The notes: a model not told the origin generated them from the sequence alone. A stretch of DNA of 64,000 nt from Edaphocola aurantiacus (GCF_019797745.1 NZ_VOSI01000002.1:186001-250000), one strand, 5' to 3'; positions 43,710 through 52,489 are shown, counted from the first letter of the stretch. Program-made: numbers and translations.

Positions 43710-44132
43710 ATGACAAAAATGCCGATTTCGGAAGTTCCTGAAGTACAGATCAACATTGAAGCGTACAGAGATAACGTAATTTTCACCGACCTGGGTGGCA
43801 GACCTATCGAACGCCCACAGGGAGAACTGCATTCTATTGAATCTTTTCAGACTTTATTTGATGATTTCTGTAAGCTGCCTGCATTAAATCCCGACCAGGA
43901 CTGGTATGTAGGTGTTTATCCTTGCATTAAAACAGATAAAGACGGTATCCAAAGACTCTCTTTCTATTTTGTTCCTACTATCGGAGAAAAAGGACTGACT
44001 AACCCTCCGGGCACAAGAATCAGCACTTCGAAATTAACGGACTACTTACAGGCAGTAAACGGTGGGGTAACACCTGCTCAATTAGGAGAAATTCAAAACA
44101 ACGTATTTGACATCGGCAATCTGTGGCCATAA
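43710..44132 (+). CDS. Hypothetical cytosolic protein, first gene of the kinase operon
   Basis: A 140-residue protein without signal peptide or membrane helix. It looks folded and alpha/beta: a strand-rich start (VPEVQINIEAYRDNVIFTDL), a helical middle (ESFQTLFDDFCKLP), YVGVYPCIKTDKDGIQRLSFYF and a proline/glycine-rich tail ending FDIGNLWP. I recognise no family. It lies 6 bp before a membrane protein, which overlaps a histidine kinase, which overlaps a response regulator; this context suggests a role in, or control by, that signalling system. Confidence 0.78.
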   Translation: MTKMPISEVPEVQINIEAYRDNVIFTDLGGRPIERPQGELHSIESFQTLFDDFCKLPALNPDQDWYVGVYPCIKTDKDGIQRLSFYFVPTIGEKGLTNPPGTRISTSKLTDYLQAVNGGVTPAQLGEIQNNVFDIGNLWP

Positions 44133-44138
44133 AACACT

Positions 44139-44780
44139 ATGATCCTCTATCTTAATATCATCTTCGAACTGATCTGTCTTTGTTTTGCTGTTTTTACCCT
44201 TCCAAAAGTAAAAGCACCATGGACATTATTTATACTGTACCTGTTATTTGTGGTGGGCATTGAAAGCTATGGCCTATACGCCGCAGAAAACCACATCAGC
44301 AGTAAAATGGTTTATAACATTTATGTCCTTATCAATTTCTATTTTGTTCAGGCGATATTATATAAGATCTGTAACCTAAACAGTACGGGAAAGATACCTG
44401 CATGGATCTTTTCCGTACTGTTTCTTTTATTTTACGGAGGGGAATTAATGTATAATGGTCCGGAACAATTTACGCTGACCAGCATGATTCTTTCCAATAT
44501 TCTCATTACTATACAAAGTCTGTACTATTTTTACAGCCTGATGACGCAGGATGATTTTGTACAACTGAAAAGTCATGCTCCTTTCTGGCTGGTAGCCGGC
44601 CTGCTGATACATGCATTCGGCAGTACTGCTTCCTTCCTGTTTTATGAGTACCTTGTTGCTATTAATAAAGAACTAAAGATTCCTGTACGGCAAGTCATCA
44701 TTCTTTTTCTTAATTTTATCTTGTACGGCTCCTGGAGCTATGCCTTTGTATGCAAGTATCAGCAACGGATATCATCTTAA
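44139..44780 (+). CDS. Multi-pass membrane protein, likely sensory partner of the kinase
   Basis: A 213-residue protein with about seven hydrophobic helices, starting with MILYLNIIFELICLCFAVF and ending with a cytosolic basic stub (VCKYQQRISS). Loops are short and there is no obvious enzymatic motif; a PFW segment (HAPFWLVAGLLIHAFGSTAS) precedes the sixth helix. The downstream histidine kinase starts 31 bp before this gene ends, so the two are translationally coupled. The kinase has only one helix of its own, so this protein may act as its separate sensor; that is inference. Confidence 0.78.
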   Translation: MILYLNIIFELICLCFAVFTLPKVKAPWTLFILYLLFVVGIESYGLYAAENHISSKMVYNIYVLINFYFVQAILYKICNLNSTGKIPAWIFSVLFLLFYGGELMYNGPEQFTLTSMILSNILITIQSLYYFYSLMTQDDFVQLKSHAPFWLVAGLLIHAFGSTASFLFYEYLVAINKELKIPVRQVIILFLNFILYGSWSYAFVCKYQQRISS

Positions 44781-45535
44781 TTGTAGGACTCATTACCACA
44801 ATGACACTCATTGTCGTCATTTTTTTGCTTGCTTATGTTGCGGTCTATAATAAACGGAAGAGAAAGCATGTGGAAGAAAAGGACAATATGAAACAGGCAT
44901 TTTCGGAACAGTTGCTCCAGGCCCAGCTCGAAATACAGGAGCAGACCTCCCGCAACATCAGTGAGGAGATACATGATAATGTAGGACAGGTATTGAGCCT
45001 ATCCAGCATACAACTGAATATGCTGATTCAGCATCCTGAAAAAGCAAAAATTGAACTTGCCGAAATCAAAGAAAACATTGATCTTGCGCTGGAAGATCTC
45101 AGGGGCATAGCCCGTAACCTTAACGGTGGTTACCTGCAACAGATCAGCATCAATGAGTTTCTGCAAAAACAACGGCGACAGCTGAACAAAGGAGGTCAGC
45201 ATCTTTGCGAAATGTACACTTCCGGTACTGAAAAAAATATACCGGTACAACATAAAATTATCCTATTCCGTATTTTGCAGGAGTGCCTGCAGAATATCAT
45301 CAAACATGCACAGGCTACCGAAATTATTCTGCGTACTGCATACACTGAAGATCAAGGATTGAAAGTGACGGTACAGGATAATGGTGTTGGCTTTAATGTT
45401 TCAGATCAACAGAACAGAGGGCTGGGTATTGGCAACATGGAACGCCGAATGCATTTACTGCAGGGCGAGTTTGCAATAGAAAGTAATGCCGGACAAGGCA
45501 CAACCATACACCTCAACATCCCTTCTTATGACTAG
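44750..45535 (+). CDS. Sensor histidine kinase (HisKA_3 type)
   Basis: A 261-residue kinase with one N-terminal membrane helix (about 8-33), a coiled-coil segment, a dimerisation/phosphoacceptor motif with His75 (ISEEIHDNVGQVLSL) and a HATPase_c domain (N box QECLQNIIKHA, G1 DNGVGFN, G2 GLGIGNMERRM). The phosphoacceptor form marks the HisKA_3 class that signals to NarL/LuxR-type regulators, consistent with the next gene. It has no periplasmic sensor domain. Its start overlaps the upstream membrane protein by 31 bp and its end overlaps the regulator by 8 bp. Confidence 0.93.
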   Translation: MQVSATDIILIVGLITTMTLIVVIFLLAYVAVYNKRKRKHVEEKDNMKQAFSEQLLQAQLEIQEQTSRNISEEIHDNVGQVLSLSSIQLNMLIQHPEKAKIELAEIKENIDLALEDLRGIARNLNGGYLQQISINEFLQKQRRQLNKGGQHLCEMYTSGTEKNIPVQHKIILFRILQECLQNIIKHAQATEIILRTAYTEDQGLKVTVQDNGVGFNVSDQQNRGLGIGNMERRMHLLQGEFAIESNAGQGTTIHLNIPSYD

Positions 45536-46193
45536 TAAATATATTAATGTTGCCATTATTGATGATCATGCCTTATTTAGGAAAGGGCTTAAAATGCTCA
45601 TCAACAGCATCGACAACTTCGAGGTGATTATGGAAGCCGATAACGGCCAGTCCTTCATCGAGGCATTGCCCTCAGATAAGTTGCCGGATATTGCCTTGCT
45701 GGATATCCGTATGCCGGGGCTGGATGGTTACGAAACGGCCTCCTGGTTGAGTCATCATTACCCTCAGATCGCCATCCTGGCCCTGAGTACTATGGATGAT
45801 GAGGCGGCGATTATTAAAATGATCCAGAGAGGAGCCAAAGGTTATTTACTGAAAAATGCAGATACGGATGAGCTGCAGAAAGCTATTGTAGCTGTACTGG
45901 AGCAAGGGTATTTTTACAATAATCATATTACCCATAAAGTAATCAGCACCATAGGTGGTGTGATCAATGGCAGTTCTCCGATTGCTACGATCATCAACCT
46001 GAACGAACGGGAAAAGGAATTCCTGAAACTGGCCTGCTCTGAAATGAGCTATGCCGAAATCGCCAAAGCGATGTTCCTGAGTCCGCGCACCATAGATGGA
46101 TACCGGGAAAGTCTCTTTGAGAAATTCCAGGTTAAATCCAGGGTGGGACTGGTCTTATATGCCATCAAACATGGTATTGTAGTACTGGACTAA
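45528..46193 (+). CDS. LuxR/NarL-type response regulator
   Basis: A 221-residue transcription regulator. The receiver domain has the acidic pair IIDDH (residues 11-13), phosphoacceptor Asp59 (IALLDIRMPGLDG) and Lys of YLLKNA near residue 110. The C-terminal LuxR helix-turn-helix is LNEREKEFLKLACSEMSYAE followed by MFLSPRTIDGYRESLFEKF. The ATG at 45528 overlaps the kinase stop (ATGACTAG), so translation is coupled. A longer in-frame reading from 45486 lacks a good start. A 23-bp terminator stem follows. Confidence 0.95.
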   Translation: MTSKYINVAIIDDHALFRKGLKMLINSIDNFEVIMEADNGQSFIEALPSDKLPDIALLDIRMPGLDGYETASWLSHHYPQIAILALSTMDDEAAIIKMIQRGAKGYLLKNADTDELQKAIVAVLEQGYFYNNHITHKVISTIGGVINGSSPIATIINLNEREKEFLKLACSEMSYAEIAKAMFLSPRTIDGYRESLFEKFQVKSRVGLVLYAIKHGIVVLD

Positions 46194-46205
46194 TCCTGCT
46201 GAAAT

Positions 46206-46256
46206 GAATATAAAAATTGTGGCCCTCTGTATAAGAGGGCCACAATTTTTATATTC
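46206..46256. terminator. Long bidirectional terminator after the response regulator
   Basis: A perfect 23-bp stem (core AAAAATTGTGGCCCTCT and its complement) with loop GTATA lies between convergent genes. Confidence 0.95.
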
Positions 46257-46283
46257 ACCAATATCCAAACTTATCTGAATAAT

Positions 46284-48194
46284 CTATCTCAGTAAGGTTA
46301 CCGTTCCCTGTTTTTTGAATGGCTTACCTTCTGCCGTACGGGCATCGATCTGGTACACATATACTCCGGCTGCCTGTGGCTTGCCTTGCCAGGTACCATC
46401 CCATCCATGCTCTATATCGGTGGTAGAGAATATCTCTTCTCCCCAACGGTTAAATATCTTAAAGGCATTCAATGCGGCAATACCTCTTTTCACTACTTTA
46501 AAGTTACCATTTCCCGGAACAAAGGCATTAGGCATATCAATGGCTGTGTTCATCACCAGTATATCTACAGAGTCGGAAACGGTACAACCGTTTTCGGTAG
46601 TGGCTACTACAAAGTAACGTGTATTTACCTCGGGACTCATCACCGGATTACTGACATGTGCTGAGTTCAGCCCTGCATCCGGGAACCAGGTAAAGTGTAC
46701 CGCGTTGGTGGCGGGCTCCATAAAATACTGCTCTCCGCTATAGATATTGACTACATCGGGAATGCTCAGCACGGCGGCCGGGTGTACGGTGATCTGTACC
46801 TGCTGCGTATCGGTACATCCTTTATCGCTTGTACCGATTACCGTATAGGTGCCACTGGTTGTCGGTGTAATCAGCGGAGTGGCGCTGCTTGTATTATCTA
46901 CATACAGAGCGGGTGACCAGTTATACTGTTGTGCTCCTGTGGCCTGTAATTGTACAGAGTTGCCCGGACAGATTGCGGCTTCATTAAGATTGAGTTTAAG
47001 GAAGTCTCCGGGATTGACAATCACATGTATGGTATGCTCCATCCAACAGGTGAGATTAGGATCCGGTGCTGCTACTCTCAGGGTGTAATTGCGGGACTGA
47101 TCTGCAATAAACCATACATTGGGGGCAGTAGTACTGTTCAGGCCCGTAGATGGGGTCCAGGAATAGCTGAAATTAGGATTAATGGGATTGGTACTCGTTT
47201 CTAAACGAACAGTATCATACTGGCATACAATCAGGCTGTCCGGTGCCAGAATCTTACCCGGTGACGGCATAACATTTACCGTAATCGTAGAGACACTGTC
47301 ACATCCGTTTATATTCTGGAAGGTACTGTCAAAAATACCTGCATTATGTACAAACTGCCCGAAGATATTAATAGAGTCTCCCTGGCAGATATATGCAATA
47401 TCGTTAGTGGCTGTAGTGCTTAAGGTAATCGCAAACTGACCCGTAACCTGCACACAACCATTCAGGGTCATGGTACAGGTATAGGTGCCCGCAGCTGCTA
47501 CCGGTGCATTGGTAACCGTTGCGGTCTGCCCGGTAGCGGTAAAGCCATTAGGCCCGGTCCACTGGTAATTGGTGTATACCGCATTGGGTGCAGTGCTGGC
47601 CGGAGCAGTAAGGGTAAAGTCGCCTCCCACACAAGCCTGGCCTGAAAAATTGATCACCTGATTCACGGGGGTAATGGTAATATCGTCCATGATCATACCC
47701 AGCGTGGATGGATTATTTACATTGGCCAGATCTAAAGTTACCGTAGCCGTGGTTGGGGTAAACTGGTAATTCTGGCACTGCAGGTTGAAAACCGTATTGG
47801 AAGATGATACATTCTGGTTTAAGAAAACCGCGGTACCATTATATACTTTTGCATTAATGGTGCAAGGAATAGGTGGCAGGCTAAAGCCCGCACCTCCTGC
47901 GGTTCTTCGCGTACATTTAAAGGAAAGGTTGTAGGTCTCTCCCGGTGTTACAGCGATATTTACCTGGCGAAAATTAGAGCCGTTATCTATCTCTGCCGTA
48001 AGGTTGGTTGTGGTACCACCATATACATTTTCTGCCATCACCTCGGCGGTAGTAGCCGGGGCAAAAAATGTCCAGCTGGCATTGCCGGCAGTAAAGGTTC
48101 CGTTGGTTACAAGATTTTGCGCCTGGGCTTTCCCTAAGCTTAAAATACCGGTAAATAAGAAAAATAATCCGAGACGATAATTCAGATTTTTCAT
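46284..48194 (-). CDS. Secreted protein with CBM-like N-terminus and T9SS type B sorting domain
   Basis: A 636-residue surface protein. The ATG at 48194 gives a signal peptide (MKNLNYRLGLFFLFTGILSL...QAQ). Residues about 27-185 resemble a CBM_4_9-like jelly roll (LVTNGTFTAGNASWTFF). Ig/PKD-like modules follow (about 190-545), then a gliding-type C-terminal domain (MPNAFVPGNGNF, IFNRWGEEIF, AAGVYVYQIDAR, GTVTLLR). The stalk from about 400 onward is clearly paralogous to the protein at 4872-7358 (shared HPAAxLSxPDxVxI, TNAVHFxWFP, VNTRYF). The head differs, so the two may display different binding domains on the same kind of stalk. Confidence 0.9.
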   Translation of the reverse strand: MKNLNYRLGLFFLFTGILSLGKAQAQNLVTNGTFTAGNASWTFFAPATTAEVMAENVYGGTTTNLTAEIDNGSNFRQVNIAVTPGETYNLSFKCTRRTAGGAGFSLPPIPCTINAKVYNGTAVFLNQNVSSSNTVFNLQCQNYQFTPTTATVTLDLANVNNPSTLGMIMDDITITPVNQVINFSGQACVGGDFTLTAPASTAPNAVYTNYQWTGPNGFTATGQTATVTNAPVAAAGTYTCTMTLNGCVQVTGQFAITLSTTATNDIAYICQGDSINIFGQFVHNAGIFDSTFQNINGCDSVSTITVNVMPSPGKILAPDSLIVCQYDTVRLETSTNPINPNFSYSWTPSTGLNSTTAPNVWFIADQSRNYTLRVAAPDPNLTCWMEHTIHVIVNPGDFLKLNLNEAAICPGNSVQLQATGAQQYNWSPALYVDNTSSATPLITPTTSGTYTVIGTSDKGCTDTQQVQITVHPAAVLSIPDVVNIYSGEQYFMEPATNAVHFTWFPDAGLNSAHVSNPVMSPEVNTRYFVVATTENGCTVSDSVDILVMNTAIDMPNAFVPGNGNFKVVKRGIAALNAFKIFNRWGEEIFSTTDIEHGWDGTWQGKPQAAGVYVYQIDARTAEGKPFKKQGTVTLLR

Positions 48195-48413
48195 ATAAAA
48201 TGAGATAAAATTGTTTTCAGATGCTAGCACAAAATAGAGCTGCGTTTTGTGGAAATGAAACTTTTGACAGACATTTTTGAGCTCCTTGCTATCTATAAAA
48301 GACAGGCTGAAAGCAGATTTAGTTTGTATTAAAAAAATAATCAGGTAAGTATTTGAAGATTGATGTAGTACAAATTGACTATAATTATATGTATATAAGT
48401 TACCGATTCGTTA
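48195..48413. other. Intergenic region, no gene recognised
   Basis: An A/T-rich upstream region of the type B gene, without hairpin, tRNA or promoter match that I can support. The gene-poor stretch continues to 48896, with the possible relic at 48414-48734. Confidence 0.5.
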
Positions 48414-48734
48414 ATGATGCTGTATCGCATTAATTATTTTTTCTCCTTCCTCATTACACAGCTCCCGGGCAATGCACCATTTGCGTTAAAGCAAGGTGAT
48501 GATGAGCAGTATATGACGTATTGAAATACCCTGAGCGGGTCGCACTATTTAAGGAATAAAAAGGGCTGCAATACCTTTAGAGAAAGCGCCCATTTTCTTG
48601 TCAGCAGAACAGTCGCGGCAACCGAGGGCAGACTCTATATGCCTTCACTCGTATACTTACAGCAGATCCTGCATACTATTAAATGTGTTGCAGGAGACCG
48701 AACTATTTATACCCAAAAGATCATAAAAGACTGA
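48414..48734 (+). pseudogene. Possible relic of a LytTR-type regulator
   Basis: One frame stays open for 107 codons from an ATG at 48414 to TGA at 48732, except for an in-frame TGA at 48522. The last third reads MPSLVYLQQILHTIKCVAGD and then RTIYTQKIIKD, which follows the spacing of a LytTR DNA-binding domain (ILYIEA..DYVKI.T.DRTI.T..T.KE). The remaining LytTR core after this is missing. This is a weak resemblance in a 700-bp gene-poor region; it could be chance. Confidence 0.25.
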
Positions 48735-48896
48735 TTTACATTTACTTGTTTAAAAAAATAAAAAAAATGCATCCCTCCTATAATTTCTATAGAGTTGTTT
48801 TCGTTTAATAATTAACACATTTGTGAATATTGAAAATAAACAAAGAGGCCTATTTGTCTGTTTTCGGTTTTTTTAATCTTTAAAGTTAATTTGATT

Positions 48897-49199
48897 ATGA
48901 AAAAATTCTTTTTTGCAATTACTTTAAGTTTGTTTGCAGCCTTTACTGCAGATGCAGCGGTTACCCCAGTTGGAAGCGGAACAATACCATGTGTATATAC
49001 TGCTTCTGTAAGACATTATACGTATAACCCTACTACAGGTGTTACCACATATTATGGCCCATACTATTATTTTAATTCTCTAACCGATGCGTTTACGTAT
49101 ATATTAGAACAATACCCACCTGTGCCTTACGAAAGGAATAGTGGTGCTAATATAGCGTGTTATACAGAAGGTCCGGTAATAGGTCCTCCTGGTCCCTAA
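48897..49199 (+). CDS. Small exported Tyr/Pro-rich protein
   Basis: A 100-residue protein starting at the ATG at 48897 (a TTG two codons upstream is in frame). It has a clear signal peptide (MKKFFFAITLSLFAAFTADA) and a mature part of about 80 residues with many Tyr (TYYGPYYYF), two Cys (IPCVYTAS and IACYTEG) that could form a disulfide, and a Gly/Pro end GPPGP. I recognise no family. It stands alone in a gene-poor stretch and is followed 30 bp later by a stem-loop, which supports a real transcription unit. Confidence 0.65.
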   Translation: MKKFFFAITLSLFAAFTADAAVTPVGSGTIPCVYTASVRHYTYNPTTGVTTYYGPYYYFNSLTDAFTYILEQYPPVPYERNSGANIACYTEGPVIGPPGP

Positions 49200-49229
49200 A
49201 TAATGCGTAAGTATATATCCCATTATATG

Positions 49230-49260
49230 ATTAAGCCTACCCATTTTGGGTAGGCTTAAT
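49230..49260. terminator. Terminator after the small exported protein
   Basis: ATTAAGCCTACCCA pairs perfectly with TGGGTAGGCTTAAT around loop TTT (14 bp). Confidence 0.85.
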
Positions 49261-49405
49261 TTATGGACAGCATTTATGTGTACTGATATTTCTTGCTCCG
49301 ATTTATACCAGACATACACATTAATAACAGGAATATTCAGAGATGTGAAATCGGCTGTAATGCGCAAAGAAAAAGGGAAACAGCGTGATTGCTATTTCCC
49401 TTTTG

Positions 49406-49479
49406 TGACCTCGTTAGGATTCAAACCTAAAACCTTCTGAGCCGTAATCAGATGCGCTATTCAGTTGCGCCACGAGGCC
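49406..49479 (-). tRNA. tRNA-Arg (anticodon ACG)
   Basis: A complete cloverleaf on the minus strand. The 7-bp acceptor stem is GGCCTCG with CGAGGTC (one G-T wobble), the D arm is GGCGCAACTGAATAGCGC, the anticodon arm TCTGA-TTACGGC-TCAGA gives anticodon ACG, and the T arm has GGTTTGAATCC. The discriminator is A and no CCA is encoded, as is common in Bacteroidota. The wobble A would be edited to inosine to read CGU/CGC/CGA. Confidence 0.95.
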
Positions 49480-49548
49480 ATTCCCTTGATTGGAGTGCAA
49501 AGATAGGAAGTTGTTTTTTTTCTACCAAATTTTTTTTGAAAAAAAATT

Positions 49549-49576
49549 AAAGGCCGGGTATAAAAACCCGGCCTTT
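49549..49576 (-). terminator. Terminator after the beta-helix lipoprotein
   Basis: AAAGGCCGGGT pairs with ACCCGGCCTTT (11 bp, 6-nt loop), followed on the minus strand by TTAATTTTTTTT, 28 bp past the stop at 49605. Confidence 0.88.
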
Positions 49577-49604
49577 ATTATTCTGAAGCGTAACGCTTTG
49601 GATA

Positions 49605-50996
49605 TTAATATTTAGTTGTCTCAGCAGCCCAGTTAGTCCATCCTGCAGTCCAGTCAGTAGTACCGTCAAATGCACCGATATAAGCAACTTGCTGGAAGCC
49701 TGTCAGACCTGCGAAGCTTGCACCTGTAGAGGCCATAGAACCGCTTTTCAGCAGGAAGCTAGGTGTACCGGTTGTTGCAGATACAGCTGGTGAATATTTG
49801 TATGCATCAGCTAACATAACTGTATCGCCGTTTGCATAGCTTTTGTTGTTGTTGGCATCAAACCATGTGTTGATATCGAAAGAAGAAGAAGATGCTTTCT
49901 TAGGAGTTGTACAACCAGCTATGATGTTGTTTTTGAACATTAATGTACCTGAAGTAGCATTACCTGAAGTAGCAGTACCTTTAGTGTCATCGATGTATAC
50001 ACCAACAGGGAAACCTAATAACATAGAGTTTACCAGAGACATAGATGAGTTACGACGGATCTGCGCACCATTCTGGAAGTTAGCATTGATACCGCTCAGA
50101 GAAGTTCCTTTACCAGGTCCTACGATGGTCATGTTAGAGAAGATCGCTTTAGTCTGAGGAGTCTGAGTAGAACCGTTACCATCGTTATCTGATTCGAAAC
50201 CGTTAGAACCACTTACGTCCGCTACGTTTTTAGCACGTTGTGCCACACCGAACTGAACCTGACCAGAGAAACCGAAATCTGTATCGAAATCATCATCCCA
50301 TGTGTAAGTAGCTACTAAGTGATCACAGTTTACAGTACCACCGAACCATTCGAAGGCATCATCACCAGAACGGTAAACCTGTACATAGCTGATAGTAGTA
50401 CCGTTACCAACACCACCCATAGTCAGACCGTTGATTTCGTTATCCGGAGAATATGCGATACCAGCGAACTCAATTCTTACATATTTTAATACACCAGAGT
50501 TATCGTTAGCAGCTGTACCACCATACTCATTGTATTTAGCTTCCTGACCAGCAACTGTAGGAACCAGACCACCTTCGATACGCGCTGTACCACCACTTGG
50601 GTTGATAGGCGCTTTACCTAATACGATGATACCACCCCAGTCACCTTCACGACGAGAACCTGCAGCTTCTTCTGAAGTAAATACGATAGGTTTATCTTTA
50701 GTACCTTCTGCCATAATTTTACCACCACGGGTAATGATCAGGGTACCTTTAGTTTGTTTATCGCCCATGATGATCGCACCTGGCTCAACAGTCAGGGTTA
50801 CGCCATCCATTACATACACAAAACCTTCGATGGTATACTTAACACCCGCTTTCAGGGTTTTGTTAGCAGTAATATCACCTTTCAGCACGTTACTCTCCGG
50901 AGTCGGATCTACAGTAGTTTTATCTTTACAAGATGTCAAAGATGTTGCAGCAAACAGTGAGCCGGCAACGGTTGCGAGTAATAAACCCTTTTTCAT
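49605..50996 (-). CDS. Beta-helix surface lipoprotein of unknown function
   Basis: A 463-residue predicted lipoprotein (lipobox SLTSC, Cys23). After a short polar linker the sequence is a run of Gly/Asn-rich beta strands typical of a right-handed parallel beta-helix: YTIEGFVYVMDGVTLTVEPG, GTLIITRGGKIMAEGTKDKPIVF, WGGIIVLGKAPIN, GGTVNCDHLVATYTWDDDFD. The family is common in Chitinophagaceae and often lies beside a TonB-dependent receptor, but none is adjacent here. The C-terminus ends TTDWTAGWTNWAAETTKY and has no sorting domain. Binding of a polymer is plausible, but unproven. Confidence 0.82.
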   Translation of the reverse strand: MKKGLLLATVAGSLFAATSLTSCKDKTTVDPTPESNVLKGDITANKTLKAGVKYTIEGFVYVMDGVTLTVEPGAIIMGDKQTKGTLIITRGGKIMAEGTKDKPIVFTSEEAAGSRREGDWGGIIVLGKAPINPSGGTARIEGGLVPTVAGQEAKYNEYGGTAANDNSGVLKYVRIEFAGIAYSPDNEINGLTMGGVGNGTTISYVQVYRSGDDAFEWFGGTVNCDHLVATYTWDDDFDTDFGFSGQVQFGVAQRAKNVADVSGSNGFESDNDGNGSTQTPQTKAIFSNMTIVGPGKGTSLSGINANFQNGAQIRRNSSMSLVNSMLLGFPVGVYIDDTKGTATSGNATSGTLMFKNNIIAGCTTPKKASSSSFDINTWFDANNNKSYANGDTVMLADAYKYSPAVSATTGTPSFLLKSGSMASTGASFAGLTGFQQVAYIGAFDGTTDWTAGWTNWAAETTKY

Positions 50997-51034
50997 AATC
51001 GCTTGATTAAATTTGTTTTTTATAAACTTTGGGG

Positions 51035-51042
51035 CAAAAGTA
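51035..51042 (-). promoter_or_regulatory. Candidate -7 element for the beta-helix lipoprotein
   Basis: TACTTTTG on the minus strand fits TAnnTTTG, 39 bp upstream of the ATG. Confidence 0.5.
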
Positions 51043-51126
51043 CCCTACCAGTATAACCAAATTGTTATTTCACTATTACGCTTATATTATCGCATTATTA
51101 CCGAATTGTTACCAGCAGTCTGAGCC

Positions 51127-51180
51127 ACGCTATAAAAGGATAAGGCGCCGCAGTTGCGGCGCCTTATCCTTTTATAGCGT
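51127..51180 (-). terminator. Long terminator after gldE
   Basis: A perfect 26-bp stem (core TAAAAGGATAAGGCGCCGCA and its complement) with a 2-nt loop lies 8 bp past the gldE stop; it is one of the longest stems in the window. Confidence 0.93.
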
Positions 51181-51187
51181 AATCTAT

Positions 51188-52489
51188 TTAATCCATTATA
51201 TATTCGACTTTGACCTTCTCAATACGCAGCTTATCTACTGCCAGTATAGTAAAGTCATAGTCTTCGAAACTGATCTGTTCATTGATCGTCGGGAATTTAC
51301 CGGCAATCTCCAGCACAAGGCCGGCCAGAGAATCGCTCTCTCCGCGTATTTCGGCAAAGGTACTGAGTGGGATACCCATTATACGACACATATCATTAAT
51401 AAGCATTCGCCCTTCAAATATATATGCTGTGTCGCTTATCTTCTTAAAGTTATGTTCATCTTCATCAAACTCATCCTTAATATCACCGATGATTTCTTCC
51501 ATAATATCCTCGAGGGTAATGATACCGGCTGTACCGCCAAACTCATCTACAACCACTGCGAAGTGTACCCTGTTATCTCTGAAATCATTCAGCAGGTCAT
51601 CAATCAGTTTATGCTGATGCACATAATATGCCGGACGTATAAGGGTGTGCCAGTCAAAGTCATCTAAACCGATATAAGGCAAAAAGTCTTTAGTGAATAC
51701 CATACCCACAACCTCATCTATATTATTACGGTATACGGGTAAACGGGAATATCCTGCATCCAGCAGCTTCTCTCTTACTTTGGTAATGTTCCAGCTCTCA
51801 CGGATAGCCACTACATCAAGGCGGGGCTGCATAATCTGTTTTACACTGATGCTGCCGAACTTAAGTACGCCTTTAAAAATCTCCACTTCCTCTTTAGAAG
51901 CTGCATGACCCAGACTGGCTTCTATAGCATCTTCCAGCTCTTTGAGGTTATCGATCTCTTCCAGTTTGCGGTTACGTTTCTGATCGCGGTATTCATCAGA
52001 GTCTACCAGTACCTGACCTATTCCTTTAAACGTAAGAAACAGCACATTCACAATTGGTGCGGAGAATCCTGCCATACGTATATTATTCTGACGGGAATAA
52101 ACCTTCGGTAATACTTCTACAAAAAGTAATAACAGGAACATGGAAGCCAGCAATACAATGCCGAGTATAACAACTAAATGAGCCTCTTGGGGTAACAGTA
52201 AGTGAGCCATATGATTCATCAGGAAGATGATCAGTATTGCCAGGGTTATTTTGGATACTCTTAAAGTCGACAGCAATAGTTCAGGATCTTCCAGGAGGGT
52301 AATGATCATACGGGAATTCTGATCCTCTTTTGTTTTCAGGTAATTGATATCCTTCAGTTTAAGACTGAAGAAACCTACCTCTGCCCCTGCAGCCACAGAT
52401 GCAAGAAAGAGTATACCCAGTACAAGGATACATAATGTGGTAATTGTTGTTGGCGATACCGCCAATGCCGCCTGTAAAATCACAACCAT
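51188..52489 (-). CDS. gldE: Gliding motility-associated protein GldE (CNNM/CBS/CorC family)
   Basis: A 433-residue inner-membrane protein. An N-terminal four-helix DUF21/CNNM-type domain (about 5-180; AGAEVGFFSLKLKDINYL) is followed by a CBS pair (about 215-330; RLDVVAIRESWN, YSRLPVYRNNIDEVVG, DEFGGTAGIITLEDIMEEIIGDI) and a CorC/HlyC domain (about 345-425). The genomic order mutY-ssb-gldE is characteristic of GldE in Bacteroidota, where it supports gliding and T9SS function together with GldD. gldD, usually next, is absent: a terminator and then an unrelated lipoprotein follow. I prefer the ATG at 52489; a TTG 16 codons upstream is in frame. Confidence 0.9.
   Translation of the reverse strand: MVVILQAALAVSPTTITTLCILVLGILFLASVAAGAEVGFFSLKLKDINYLKTKEDQNSRMIITLLEDPELLLSTLRVSKITLAILIIFLMNHMAHLLLPQEAHLVVILGIVLLASMFLLLLFVEVLPKVYSRQNNIRMAGFSAPIVNVLFLTFKGIGQVLVDSDEYRDQKRNRKLEEIDNLKELEDAIEASLGHAASKEEVEIFKGVLKFGSISVKQIMQPRLDVVAIRESWNITKVREKLLDAGYSRLPVYRNNIDEVVGMVFTKDFLPYIGLDDFDWHTLIRPAYYVHQHKLIDDLLNDFRDNRVHFAVVVDEFGGTAGIITLEDIMEEIIGDIKDEFDEDEHNFKKISDTAYIFEGRMLINDMCRIMGIPLSTFAEIRGESDSLAGLVLEIAGKFPTINEQISFEDYDFTILAVDKLRIEKVKVEYIMD

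Noticed and set aside
49246-49440. A 64-codon plus-strand frame before the tRNA
   Set aside because: It runs into the tRNA gene, starts inside the terminator stem and has no recognisable features.
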